This document shows positions 12,017-21,446 of a stretch of 64,000 nucleotides of DNA, one piece after another. The notes under the pieces are model-generated. The model saw only the letters and a program-made list of their open reading frames with translations, ran no database searches and was not told the origin of the DNA. How positions within the stretch are numbered: position 1 is the stretch's first letter; each line of letters starts with the position of its first letter. This stretch comes from Cadophora sp. MPI-SDFR-AT-0126 (Eukaryota; Ascomycota; Leotiomycetes; Helotiales; Ploettnerulaceae): NCBI GenBank assembly GCA_020747065.1, contig JAGMVK010000008.1:1922001-1986000 (forward strand). Reading direction: 5' to 3'. A program made the translations under genes and the position numbers.

Positions 12017-15000
12017 TTACTCCACCGAATTAGCACCGTCGATTCGTGAGCCCAGATCATGAGTCAAATTAGCTTCCAAGTCGACATCAAGTGGCCTCTG
12101 AACCCAACCCTCCATCTTCACAGTTAAGGTGTTGGTGTCAATTAGCTCTTGAAGAGCTCTATTCGGCGTTGTTTTTGTCATAGCATCAGCAGGATTGCGA
12201 GTGCCATCGATCCATCGAATCTCCGTCAACTCCCTACGCTCATATGATTGACGAATTGCCATTATATCAATCATTAAACGTTTCTCCTTCGTGGTGCCAA
12301 GCTTGACAATACACTCGTAGAGAGATAGGGAATCTGTACACACCACGGTAGGAAGCCGTGGTAATCCAAGCTTATCCGTCACCATGTTGACAGTGGTTCC
12401 CAAGGCAATCAACATATCGATTCCTGCTACCATAGCATACAGCTCCGAAGCGAGTACAGCACGCGTTACTCTCTTGCACTTTGTGGAGCTTGCATGAATG
12501 ATATTGCCGGAGAGGATAAATTCCGTGTCCCCCTCCGTTTCTGTTCCGATTACCACCAGAAACCCGATCTGTGAACTTAGATCCTTGTTGTTGGCAAATG
12601 ATCCATCGACGAAGACATAAAGTTTGGCATGGTGTAGATCAACTGGTATGTACCGTAAACCTCTCTCCGCGTTATCCATCTGCCATTGAAGGCGTTGGTT
12701 CAAAGCTTTAGCGTCGTCGATCGTTGGATCCTGATGTTGCGCTGCCACCGACAAATCAAAGTTGGCTTCCGGTTGGCAAATCGTTGCAATATAAGCTCCG
12801 CGAGCGCGTTGCTCCACGTAGGCCTTCTTGTAATCTGGTGCTTTCACATCAACTAATTCTAGCCTTGCTCCTTGCCCTTTCTGCGATATGTAAATGTCGT
12901 CTTCGTCCAAAGTAATAGTACATCCGTTGAACGTAATGGATTCGGAGGGGAGTAGGACCTGAATCGGCTTCGTCAGGAAATTGGCTTCCGTAATCCCGTC
13001 CTGCTCTCTTGCCAAGAAGTCATCATCCCCGAGGATAAGAGTGTCGTCTGTTTGCATTCCAACGACTCCAAACTCGTGGCTTTCTTTAGTACTAATTAGC
13101 AAGCAAGGGTCGTACGTTGACGTTTCCATCTGGAGCCTTTCCATATGGTGCTTATGGTAGGTGTTGAACCAGTGATTTCCGGATTCTGGTATGCCATAGA
13201 GAGGGAGCATTACCATGAATATCGTGCCAGGGGGGAATTCATCTGCGATCTCTTCCGGCGGCCATGCAAAGATATTCCGAAGGAGTTTTGTCGTTGACTG
13301 GACGTAGGCCTGGGTAATATCTCGGATTGCCAGACGCATACCGGACCCCTTTCGGACCTGGTTCGGGTGCCTCATAGTTGCGGCTAGGGAGATGAGCAAT
13401 CTCTGGCTTACCCGTTGGATGGTGGGAGACTGGGTTAATATCTCCTTCTTGCCTTTGTCGTTGAAGCATTGGATGACGAGCCTTGATTTCTCGTATGGTG
13501 TTGCAGACTCCTTGCCCTTCACTTCATCCACCATCCTTGATTTGAAGATGCGGTGGCTTCTTACTCTGGGGTCGCCTTTGGAAATCGGCATAAAAACACC
13601 TCTCTTGATGAGAGCTTCGTACTCGGTTCGTCGGGATTGCTGAAATGGTGGGCCAGGTGTGGTGATCTTGCCCTCTGCGCGTAGCTTGATCGACAGCTCT
13701 CGATCTCTTGTCTCCTTCTCAGTTAGAAACACTTCAGCATCGTAATCATCATCAATTGTTGGTAGTCCTGGGATTGGCTTTGTAAATGGGACTTCGATAG
13801 CGATTCGGGGGGCTTTCGGTGCAGTTTCGGGGGCTTTTCGGACTGGTGAGCTGGGCTCACGGGTCACATCTGGCAATTTTTCTTTCTTTTGTTCGACGCC
13901 AGATGTATCTGTCTTGAATGGACGTACTGATGTTGAACGAAATGTGCGTGTTCTGCCGTTATCCATATTTATTTTGCATGCTTCGTCCTCCATTCCCAAG
14001 AAAGTGTAGGGTCCCTTCCATCCCTTCTTTTCACGCCAGACCAATACTTGATCTTGAAGCTTGAGATCATGAATATGCGTTGTACCAGGGCCGTTACGGG
14101 TTGCCAGCGCATCGTTGACTTGCCGTTTCGCATGTATTTGGCGCACCTCTATCATGGCCCTCTTGATGGTCTCCGCACGTTGTTGAATGGATGGGTTTGG
14201 AGGATCCATTTCCGTCATTTTTGGGTAGGCACCGAAAACAAGAAGCGTAGGGATCAAGCCATTTGGTCCAGCTGTATCGTTGACAGCTTTAACAGCCATC
14301 TGTAGGCGATCCTCATCGCTCATATCAGGGTGCTCTTCCGTGACGATTTCGTAGGCACGTCGGAGTGGACGATGATATCGTTCTACCTTGCCAATTGAGT
14401 GGTGCGCCTCTACCGGGACAAGTTTAGGCGTGCTCCCCACGGCCCTGAGTGCACTCCGAAACTCCGCAGAGTTGAAGTTGGTTCCATAGTCGTAGACAAC
14501 GAAGTCAGGGGGTCCAATGTATGTGTCCATCCATGCTGACTTAAATGCGTTGAAAGTGGCCCGAGCCGTAGCTGAACCGGGGCGCTTTCGGAGCAGCTTT
14601 GCAGCTCCAAATCCTGTGGCCTCGTCCACCATATGAAGTGCATATCGTTCTCCAAACTGTGCAATATCGACGTAAACTGTGTGGTTAAAGTCTACATCGT
14701 CTTGCAGTTTGAATCTGAATCTGTGTGGAGCGTCTGCATGTTTCTGGCAGTGCTCACACATCTCTTTGACCCGCAACATGATGTTGGAATCAGACTCATG
14801 GCCAGCTTGGTCTAGCAAATGCTGCAGACGTTGTACTGATGGGTGGCCGAATCGTCTATGAAGCCGACGAATCTCTGCCTCTGTCAAATGGCACTGGCTG
14901 ATTATATTGACCGAAGGTTCGATCAGTTGATGATGCTGGTCCAAAAGAAGCCATGGGTGCTCCTTCTTTCGCACAATCAAGTACCTCTTGTCTCCCTGAA

Positions 15001-17362
15001 CCAACACATTCTGCAGGTTATCGTAGTACGCACCCATCTTGTCCAGCTGTTGCAAACACACTAAGAATGGCACGTCCGTATCCACAATATGGAAGTCCAA
15101 AACCCCAACTGGGGTATCCACCGTGGCAACCCCTAGGGAGGTACAAGAACCGGCTCCGAATTGGATCCGACTCCTGCCCGATTGACTGGTATCGTACTTG
15201 ACATTCCGAACTCGCTGCAACGCACGCAATTGATTGATACCTCCCACGTTCTTGCCAGACGCTCCTGTATCGATAAGAAGACCTTGGAAGAATCGATCTG
15301 TCCATTGCGTCGTGTACCTCTCTTCCTGGGGCGGCTTTTGAATTCTACTCTCCAGTACATGTGACGCCTTCCGTTCGTCAAGCCTTTTCATTACGTCTCG
15401 TACATCATACTCTGCCTCACTTGCTGTAAACACGGTCGTGAAGAAAGCCTTTCCGTCTTTGTTCCCGCCATCGGAACCAGTTAATAAATCATCAGAATAC
15501 AATGAAGTGTCGGAATCCTGGGAATCTGGATTATCTTCCTGAATTTCGGGACCTCCCCGGTTCTGATCCGAATCCAATCCGGTTCCCTCAGTATACGCTA
15601 AGTAGGCCTTGAAAGAATCGTTGGTTGCCTTCATACCTTCTGCTTTGCGCTCAGCAAAGTACTTTGCCTTTGACGCTCTCTGCTCCTCGTCAGAATGACA
15701 GCTACTGTGGCAATCCATCTTCTTGCAGATGATACACCCCGTGTAACCTGGTTTAGGCTGGAATTTAGTTCCACGTTTATTACCTGCCGAAAACTTCATC
15801 CTCCGATCTGAATAGAGGGCTCTTCCGTCCGCCACGTAGGAACGATAGTGATTCGGCCCTGACCCGGTGTATTTTCCTACTCGTGATCCCGACTCATGGG
15901 TCGTTTCCACGCTCAAAGCCGTGCGAAGGCTGTCCATTAATGTAGGGAATGTAGGTGGTGCTCGAAACAACGCCATCTTGAAGAGCGGGTTTCCAGATAC
16001 TCCCTGTACTAGCTTATCGCGCAACGTCTTGTCGTTTCGCATATTGTCGTCTTTGAGGCCAAGTTGGATGCTTTGCAGTTCTCTGGCGAAGCTCTCCAAC
16101 TGAGCCAAAATTGGCCTGCCTTTCTGGTAAGGCTCGGCTTGAAATGACGAGAAAGTTAGGCTAAACCAGCGGCTGAGGAATTGGTTGGCTCTCTCCTCCG
16201 TCTCGAAGTTAGTACGTGTTGCTTTGATAAGATCATCAAATTTGTACCCCTTGTTCTGTAGGTACCGATAATAGTACGAACTTGCTCCGTCCCGGAGCAT
16301 CGTCGGAAATGCCCGGTGCCAAATGTCATAGTTAACGCCGGCTTTCTGGCAGAAGTCGGCAAAGATGTGTAGTTTCTCATCCAAGTGGTCTTTGGACCCA
16401 CTATACTGAAGCTCTTTTGTGTACATCTTGCTGAGGCTTACCAAGGACTTCGATTGGCCCTGCGTCAATGTATCCTGGACATACCAGGATGGTCGTATCT
16501 GCTCCGTATATGGTCCGTTAGGTCTAGGTCCCGCAAATGGGGGCAAAGACCCATCCCGCGGGTACACATCCGGGGCTGGCACTGGATTTGGCAACAGATT
16601 CTCGTTCGGTCTCCATATTGGTGCTGTATTTAGGGGTCCTCTCCCAGGGGTAAATGTGAACTCCCTCTTTGTATGAACTGGTGGTGTTGCGCCATACAAA
16701 TCGTCGTCTGGAATGGTGAGTTTTGCCTGGGCAGGGGTAGCAAAATTGTCTGAGCTCTGAGACACCTCGGCCCTTGGGAAATTACTTCTCAACTGAACAC
16801 GTTGGCGCGTCCCCTCTTCCTCCTCTGGAGGAGTCGACTCAACAGAATCGATCACCACCGTTGGTTTGTTGCGTTGATGTGGTGGAGGCACTCTCTGGTA
16901 AAGTGTTTGGGTAGTTGAGGTCGTCGCTTGGCGAGTGCTCCGAATCTGGTCCGGTACCGTCTCGGGAGCGTTCTGAATCTGTAACCTTAACTGATCCTCT
17001 GGCCAAATATTGTCTTTGGCTCGTGCTGTCTGAGCTAACGCAATGGATGCTGGTGCTCTGTCCCGTTGTACGTAAACACCGTTGGCTCGTAATGCGTCCC
17101 GTAGCATGATCCGCTCTGATTTCCTCATCCGGGAAAAATGGAATGGAGACCAATTTCCGAAGTACTCCCAGTAGTCTTGGAAAAGGAACTCGCCCTTCTT
17201 ACTGCCATCGCAGAAGAGCTTCCGAAACTCCTGCGAAAGCTTCGTTGGATCCTCTGGTGGTTCCTCCACTGGCTTTGGCCCTGTCCACACTGCCTCCGCC
17301 GCTTCCTCTTCCCCCTCTACTCTTTCCTCCCGGTCCGAAACAGCTGGTGTTTCTTCAGCCAT
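12017..17362 (-). CDS. Copia Gag-Pol polyprotein (1781 aa)
   Basis: One uninterrupted ORF encodes the domain order of Ty1/copia elements. Gag-like sequence covers about residues 1-530. A cysteine/histidine cluster (CIICKKMDCHSSCH) lies near 541. The aspartic protease active site LLIDTGASG is near 698. The GAG-pre-integrase HRRFGHPS is near 838. The integrase core follows, with VDIAQFG near 899, YDYGTNF near 957 and HHSIGKVERYHRP near 993. Reverse transcriptase follows, with a TDD catalytic core inside GMQTDDTLIL near 1435. RNase H (YVFVDGSFA) is near 1584. The product would assemble particles, copy the genomic RNA and integrate the cDNA. The catalytic residues I can place are present, so autonomy is plausible. 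The start ATG lies 297 bp inside the 5' LTR edge, leaving a normal leader. Copia RT usually has YVDD, so MQTDD is a variant. Confidence 0.93.
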   Translation of the reverse strand: MAEETPAVSDREERVEGEEEAAEAVWTGPKPVEEPPEDPTKLSQEFRKLFCDGSKKGEFLFQDYWEYFGNWSPFHFSRMRKSERIMLRDALRANGVYVQRDRAPASIALAQTARAKDNIWPEDQLRLQIQNAPETVPDQIRSTRQATTSTTQTLYQRVPPPHQRNKPTVVIDSVESTPPEEEEGTRQRVQLRSNFPRAEVSQSSDNFATPAQAKLTIPDDDLYGATPPVHTKREFTFTPGRGPLNTAPIWRPNENLLPNPVPAPDVYPRDGSLPPFAGPRPNGPYTEQIRPSWYVQDTLTQGQSKSLVSLSKMYTKELQYSGSKDHLDEKLHIFADFCQKAGVNYDIWHRAFPTMLRDGASSYYYRYLQNKGYKFDDLIKATRTNFETEERANQFLSRWFSLTFSSFQAEPYQKGRPILAQLESFARELQSIQLGLKDDNMRNDKTLRDKLVQGVSGNPLFKMALFRAPPTFPTLMDSLRTALSVETTHESGSRVGKYTGSGPNHYRSYVADGRALYSDRRMKFSAGNKRGTKFQPKPGYTGCIICKKMDCHSSCHSDEEQRASKAKYFAERKAEGMKATNDSFKAYLAYTEGTGLDSDQNRGGPEIQEDNPDSQDSDTSLYSDDLLTGSDGGNKDGKAFFTTVFTASEAEYDVRDVMKRLDERKASHVLESRIQKPPQEERYTTQWTDRFFQGLLIDTGASGKNVGGINQLRALQRVRNVKYDTSQSGRSRIQFGAGSCTSLGVATVDTPVGVLDFHIVDTDVPFLVCLQQLDKMGAYYDNLQNVLVQGDKRYLIVRKKEHPWLLLDQHHQLIEPSVNIISQCHLTEAEIRRLHRRFGHPSVQRLQHLLDQAGHESDSNIMLRVKEMCEHCQKHADAPHRFRFKLQDDVDFNHTVYVDIAQFGERYALHMVDEATGFGAAKLLRKRPGSATARATFNAFKSAWMDTYIGPPDFVVYDYGTNFNSAEFRSALRAVGSTPKLVPVEAHHSIGKVERYHRPLRRAYEIVTEEHPDMSDEDRLQMAVKAVNDTAGPNGLIPTLLVFGAYPKMTEMDPPNPSIQQRAETIKRAMIEVRQIHAKRQVNDALATRNGPGTTHIHDLKLQDQVLVWREKKGWKGPYTFLGMEDEACKINMDNGRTRTFRSTSVRPFKTDTSGVEQKKEKLPDVTREPSSPVRKAPETAPKAPRIAIEVPFTKPIPGLPTIDDDYDAEVFLTEKETRDRELSIKLRAEGKITTPGPPFQQSRRTEYEALIKRGVFMPISKGDPRVRSHRIFKSRMVDEVKGKESATPYEKSRLVIQCFNDKGKKEILTQSPTIQRVSQRLLISLAATMRHPNQVRKGSGMRLAIRDITQAYVQSTTKLLRNIFAWPPEEIADEFPPGTIFMVMLPLYGIPESGNHWFNTYHKHHMERLQMETSTYDPCLLISTKESHEFGVVGMQTDDTLILGDDDFLAREQDGITEANFLTKPIQVLLPSESITFNGCTITLDEDDIYISQKGQGARLELVDVKAPDYKKAYVEQRARGAYIATICQPEANFDLSVAAQHQDPTIDDAKALNQRLQWQMDNAERGLRYIPVDLHHAKLYVFVDGSFANNKDLSSQIGFLVVIGTETEGDTEFILSGNIIHASSTKCKRVTRAVLASELYAMVAGIDMLIALGTTVNMVTDKLGLPRLPTVVCTDSLSLYECIVKLGTTKEKRLMIDIMAIRQSYERRELTEIRWIDGTRNPADAMTKTTPNRALQELIDTNTLTVKMEGWVQRPLDVDLEANLTHDLGSRIDGANSVE

Positions 17363-17659
17363 GGTTCGTATCTGAATCGGTGGTCTTCCGGATATGGTGT
17401 TGTTTGCTTGAAAGCTCTTTAGCTAGAGTCAAGCAATTGACTTAACGATTGTCGAAGAGGAATCGCCGCTGTTGTTGTGTGTACAGGTGTACAAGATTTG
17501 CAGTCCAAACGTGATGCCTGTCCCTTACTTCTGAATCGCCACTCGTTGATTCAGTTTCAAAGAGTTGCCCGTTAAGTACAGCTAAGTACTCAACGTTGAA
17601 GTCGCCGCTTTTCTTGCCGTGACCTATCTGCTCTGTGGTACGTGTTGACCACTGATCAG

Positions 17660-17874
17660 TGTCGGTTCAATACCGAATATAAGCCAAGAATCAAACGTAA
17701 ATATCATGTATATGCATATCAAGCTTGATGGTGTGGAAAATCTGTGTGTTTCTAAGAGGGGGCAGGAGATGCCAGACTATATACTGCCTCCGAAACGCCA
17801 CCGAATCGCCTCCGCAAGTGGTCCTACCCCCTATTCTAGCTGAGACATGTCCTGTATGGGCCTGTGGACCAACA
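17660..17874 (-). repeat. 5' LTR of the copia element
   Basis: 215-bp LTR, TG...CA ends, matching 10262-10476. It would carry the promoter for the gag-pol transcript reading leftward. It is followed by the target duplication CCAGG at 17875-17879. Confidence 0.93.
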
Positions 17875-17879
17875 CCAGG

Positions 17880-18600
17880 TATTTTCAATGTATTAAGAGA
17901 GCGGCCTTAAAATCAAGCTATAGCTTTATTAATAGCTACGTCTTATCCTGCGATTCATAAGGTATAAGATACCTCTCGAATATAGCTATTCAAGGGCTCT
18001 AATTATCTATAGGATTAGTAAAGTACCCGGGTATAAAAAAGGAAGCCTTACTCAGTTAAAAACAGTCCTGAAAACATGATCCGGATCCGTAGTATAAAGG
18101 CGCTATAAGGTATAGATTACCTTATATCTTTGAAGACTTATAATACTTGAAACCGGGTGATTCAGCTATTAATTACTCTATACCTTCTAATAATCCTTCG
18201 CTTAGTTTTCTTAATAGATTCCTATATATATATATATACTAAGGTATTTATATGCTTTGAGTATAATTATTAAGTACTAATAGTGAATTCGGGGATACGG
18301 ACTAAGCTCTGAATCATCGATTTACGCCTAAATCTTAAGCTCTATATACTAATTTATATGCTTATAGATAATCCGGATCTGTTCCTTAGGAAAAAACAGT
18401 AAAAATAGCCCCTAGGCGTCGATAGGGGTAATGCCTAGAGGGAGGGAAATCAAGGGGGGAAAGTAAAGTAAATCTATAGGAATAAACCTCGTACTAACTC
18501 GCTCTTTAAGTGGTAAATTAGAACAAGTAATTATAGGATTAGTAGAATTAGTAATAATATTTTTCATAGCTTTACGTAGCATTTTGAGTAGTAAATAATG
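17880..18600 (-). pseudogene. piggyBac-like transposase, N-terminal half
   Basis: On the - strand, close to the copia junction, the frame reads a VAIxxAIA segment, then GRSLNTLKIPG. It then continues on the far side of the insertion at 10256 with a GYKI...LDWIFYRK segment. This is the first catalytic block of piggyBac-like transposases (consensus DEA...F.GR). The key Asp codon now reads AAT, as expected from RIP on the opposite strand. The copia element therefore sits inside the transposase coding region. Upstream (18300-18600) I can see only degraded AT-rich sequence. Confidence 0.65.
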
Positions 18601-18653
18601 ATAAATATTTCTATTATTTACAGTTTTGTTTACCCTTAATTTTAGTGGGGAAC

Positions 18654-18694
18654 CCGCTAAGACGCTAAAAGGCGTTCCACCGCTTGAGGGGATA
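18654..18694 (-). repeat. Right terminal inverted repeat of the DNA transposon
   Basis: Reverse complement of the left end in two blocks, ending GGGGATA. The first non-repeat bases are GAATACCC. Confidence 0.85.
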
Positions 18695-19503
18695 GAATAC
18701 CCACCTCAGACATTAATCTGCATTCTGTTCCCCGTTGCTCCTAGTAGCCGTTGTTCTACCATGATTAACAACATGCCATAATTCAGACTGCCAGATGTTA
18801 ACATATCAGGTCTTTCCCAAATCTTGGATAGTAGAGACCACTTCCTGAAAATATACAAATAAAGTTGCTATTGGAGCATTGACGTTCCAGAGAGACATCA
18901 GGTGATCAGAATGAAGCACCATGTGCGAAGTTACATATTTGAAATAACAAGTCTCTTCATAGTACCAGACGTTACAACGGTGATGAGAGAATGGACGTAC
19001 CAGTGGGGCAGGAATGTTTCAAATCTATAGCCTCGTACCTTATTTACGGTTGAGCGATCTCTCGGCAAGACCAGATACAATCGACGCTGGCTAGGCGAGG
19101 TGATTGTAGCACCCGCGGCATGAATATCATCACATCCTTTATGCGTAGGAGATTGACCTGGAGAACGAGTTGTAAGCGCCCATACGTGGAATTGAATTCC
19201 AAGAAGGCTCTTGAATCAAGCCGCGTGGTCCCCATCCATAAAAGGATGTGATATGCTGATGAGCCCAGGTCTCAAGACGGAGAGCACCGGAGAGCACTTT
19301 ATGAGTAATGAAATCTGCGATGCAAAGTAATGATTCTTCTGTATCCAACTGGCAAGATTCTAATACAGAATTGTCGACCTCTCCACTCCCGTGCTTTCAG
19401 TAGATCGTGTCCAAACTCCAAGCTGTCTAGAACATAAACGCCCAATTCCAATTATGTCAACACAGTCCAGCTGGTATGACAGGCTGCTCCAGTGGTGACC
19501 AAA
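18695..19503. other. Intergenic, no gene seen
   Basis: This is the right flank of the nested transposon up to the small 88-aa gene. Short ORFs on the - strand near 19044-19348 lack homology I recognise. A short inverted pair (CATCACATCCTTTA near 19127 and its complement near 19240) lies here, with no other support for a structure. Confidence 0.4.
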
Positions 19504-19917
19504 TCAGTTGTCCCTCGCGCGGAGGAGGAAGAGTCGCTGGCTCTCCTCGTTGAGCGTCGCTGGACGGAACATCTTGCTTCCCTTGGATGGAGCAGCCACA
19601 CTGAGCTATTGGATCACCAATGTCAGTACCATCTTGGATAGAACAAAGGGTGCTTTAGAGATGAAGAAAAACAGGGCAGCATGAAGAAAGGTCTGGACGA
19701 CATACTTCAAGGAATCTGCTCGGGCCGGATGTTCCATCAGAAGCATCAGCATCTGACTCTGGTGAGCGATTGGCGCTGGTCAGTTCAAGCCAGCTACCAG
19801 TGGAAGAAACCGAAGAAGCAGTAGACGATCGACCTTATTCGATCAGTATAATTCACCGGAAGTATGGTAATCATGGGTACCTGGTCGGGACATAGTGGCT
19901 TGAGTTTGGCTTGACAT
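19504..19917 (-). CDS. Small hypothetical protein (88 aa, three exons)
   Basis: The exons on the - strand are 19917-19881, 19833-19706 and 19605-19504. The introns are 47 and 100 bp, with donors GTACCC and GTATGT, acceptors AAG and TAG, and CTGAT/CTGAC branch sites. The phases 1 and 0 fit exactly. The protein starts MSSQTQATMSRPG, is Ser/Thr-rich, then acidic (SPESDADASDGT), and ends with RPATLNEESQRLFLLRARDN. It has no signal peptide, no cysteines and no known domain. The start is supported by a clean context (CCAAAATG) and by a TATATATAA box 137 bp upstream with a CA-rich leader. A strong TATA suggests an inducible gene. An alternative reading of the last exon in another frame remains possible. 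Confidence 0.55.
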
Positions 19918-20053
19918 TTTGGAAATGTGTTGATCGATGTGGAGCAAGCGATGAGAAGGTATGTATAAGTATTGAGTTGATCTGATGTCGAGGGTGATTG
20001 GGTTGGGAAGTATTGTGTTGTATTAAGAAGTATCTACAACCACAGAGACCAGG

Positions 20054-20062
20054 TTATATATA
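20054..20062 (-). promoter_or_regulatory. TATA box of the 88-aa gene
   Basis: TATATATAA on the - strand, 137 bp before the ATG at 19917. It is followed by a CA/CT-rich leader typical of strongly expressed fungal genes. Confidence 0.6.
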
Positions 20063-21446
20063 TGTCAGCTGGCACATACCTTGGCCAGAGGGAAGAAGAG
20101 TTAAAGATCCTAAAATAGCTATTAAGATTGTATCTTATCAAGAAGTATGATCTACATCGTCAGCTGAAGTGGTCTACGTTTGGCCAAGTGTTATTGTGCT
20201 CGGAGGAAATTTCGAAATCCTTGGCCGCTCATGATCTGTTTTGTTTGATGCAAGCGATGGGTCTGCCTGGGCGGCGGTCTGGCGCTCTTGGCTCCTTGGC
20301 TGAAATATCGAAGCTGTTTCATACGTCTCAATTGAACGCCAAGTGAGAAGTGCTGCGGATCGGGACGACGCTTGGACGTGAGTGCCGGTCGATCAAAATT
20401 CTTGAGTTTCCAAAAAGAGGCTCTGTACTGTCCTACCGCCGAGTCGGCTCCAACTTCCCTGTGAGTCGCATGGCCAAGATCTAAAGTTATCAGAGTCAGC
20501 CCTGAAACGCTGATCGATGCCAAAAGCAGATGCGCAAAGTGGCAACTGCCGCTATTATCATACAATGATTCACTAGTGTTGGACCTCAAATTTGGCATCT
20601 TGTATTCTCGGGCTTGCTACTATGCGAGGAGGCGAGCTCAAGGGAAATGTGTTATCTCACGACGCCATGAACCGTACATGAAAAGAAGAGCTGCTGATTG
20701 GCGTATTACTGAAGGGGGTCGCTGAGCGGCCTAGCGGGTTCTGTTTCAAAACATATCCTTCAATAGATCACAAGACAGAACAGCGCAGGTGTCAATTCCT
20801 CCTTTCCCGCCATTTCCGTAGGGGTCTATTAAATGCGCGTTCTGTCATTACAAGAAATGTCGAGAACGATCTACGGAACCGGTGGAGCTTTCAGCTGCCA
20901 AAAGAAATATACTTTTTGCTGATCACAGCTTGGCAGTACAGAAATGATATGCAATCTGCGCCTACTACACCATTTTTGACATTATGAATCCTGATATCAG
21001 TAGTTCTACTACTATCTGCCAAAGTTGAGTTTGATTGTAAGTCTACGCCATGTGCAGATCGCACAAGAAGATCATTCGTAAAGCCAGCCGGCAAGCTCGC
21101 TAGTGTGGTGACCAGCATTTGTCCGTGGTGATCTCCTAAGGAACCCTACAATATTGGAGATAGCCAAGAGCTAGCTAACACATTTTTTCTAACAAATGTG
21201 ATTCTATGTGTACGATTGGGCACCTACCGCGGAAGTTGTGCGAATTACGACCGACAAGGACCCATCGCTCTCCTCGCAGAGATCAAGACACACGATATCA
21301 TGGCGATAATCCTCTGAACCAAACTGAAATGGTCATAAAATATCATAGAATCTGTACTAGTTCTGTTGCTAGTCTAGTCCCCATCCAAGATCCAAAAACG
21401 CTATCATGTACACACCCAACGCCAGCTAAAACAAAGTATGCTAGAA
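20063..21446. other. Intergenic, no gene supported
   Basis: This stretch has only short ORFs, the longest about 135 codons on the - strand at 20191-20598, none with recognisable domains or consistent splice signals. It probably holds the promoter of the 88-aa gene and the 3' end of the DUF3405 gene. Confidence 0.4.

Larger units (their letters stand above)
10262..17874 (-). mobile_element. Ty1/copia LTR retrotransposon, apparently intact
   Basis: The element is bounded by direct 215-bp LTRs at 10262-10476 and 17660-17874 that look identical. Read on the - strand the LTRs start TGTTGG and end CCGACA. The 5-bp target duplication CCAGG is present at 10257-10261 and 17875-17879. The total length is 7613 bp. 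The sense strand is -, so the right LTR is the 5' LTR. It contains one 1781-aa Gag-Pol ORF and, unusually, an antisense three-exon gene between pol and the 3' LTR. Matching LTRs and an open polyprotein indicate a recent insertion. Composition is normal with no RIP, in contrast to the host DNA transposon. I did not recognise a convincing primer-binding site or polypurine tract. Confidence 0.93.
9033..18694 (-). mobile_element. piggyBac-like DNA transposon, RIP-degraded, interrupted by copia
   Basis: The outer ends match as inverted repeats in two blocks. TATCCCCTCAAGCGGTG at 9033-9049 pairs with 18678-18694, and a 23-bp block at 9057-9079 pairs with 18654-18676. The spacer between blocks is 7 bp on the left and 1 bp on the right. 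A TA dinucleotide flanks the CCCC on both sides. Without the copia insertion and its target duplication the element is about 2.04 kb. Reading the - strand through stops gives piggyBac-type transposase on both sides of the copia element (DDE_Tnp_1_7 family). The interior is RIP-mutated and full of TAA and TAG, so the element cannot move by itself. Confidence 0.75.
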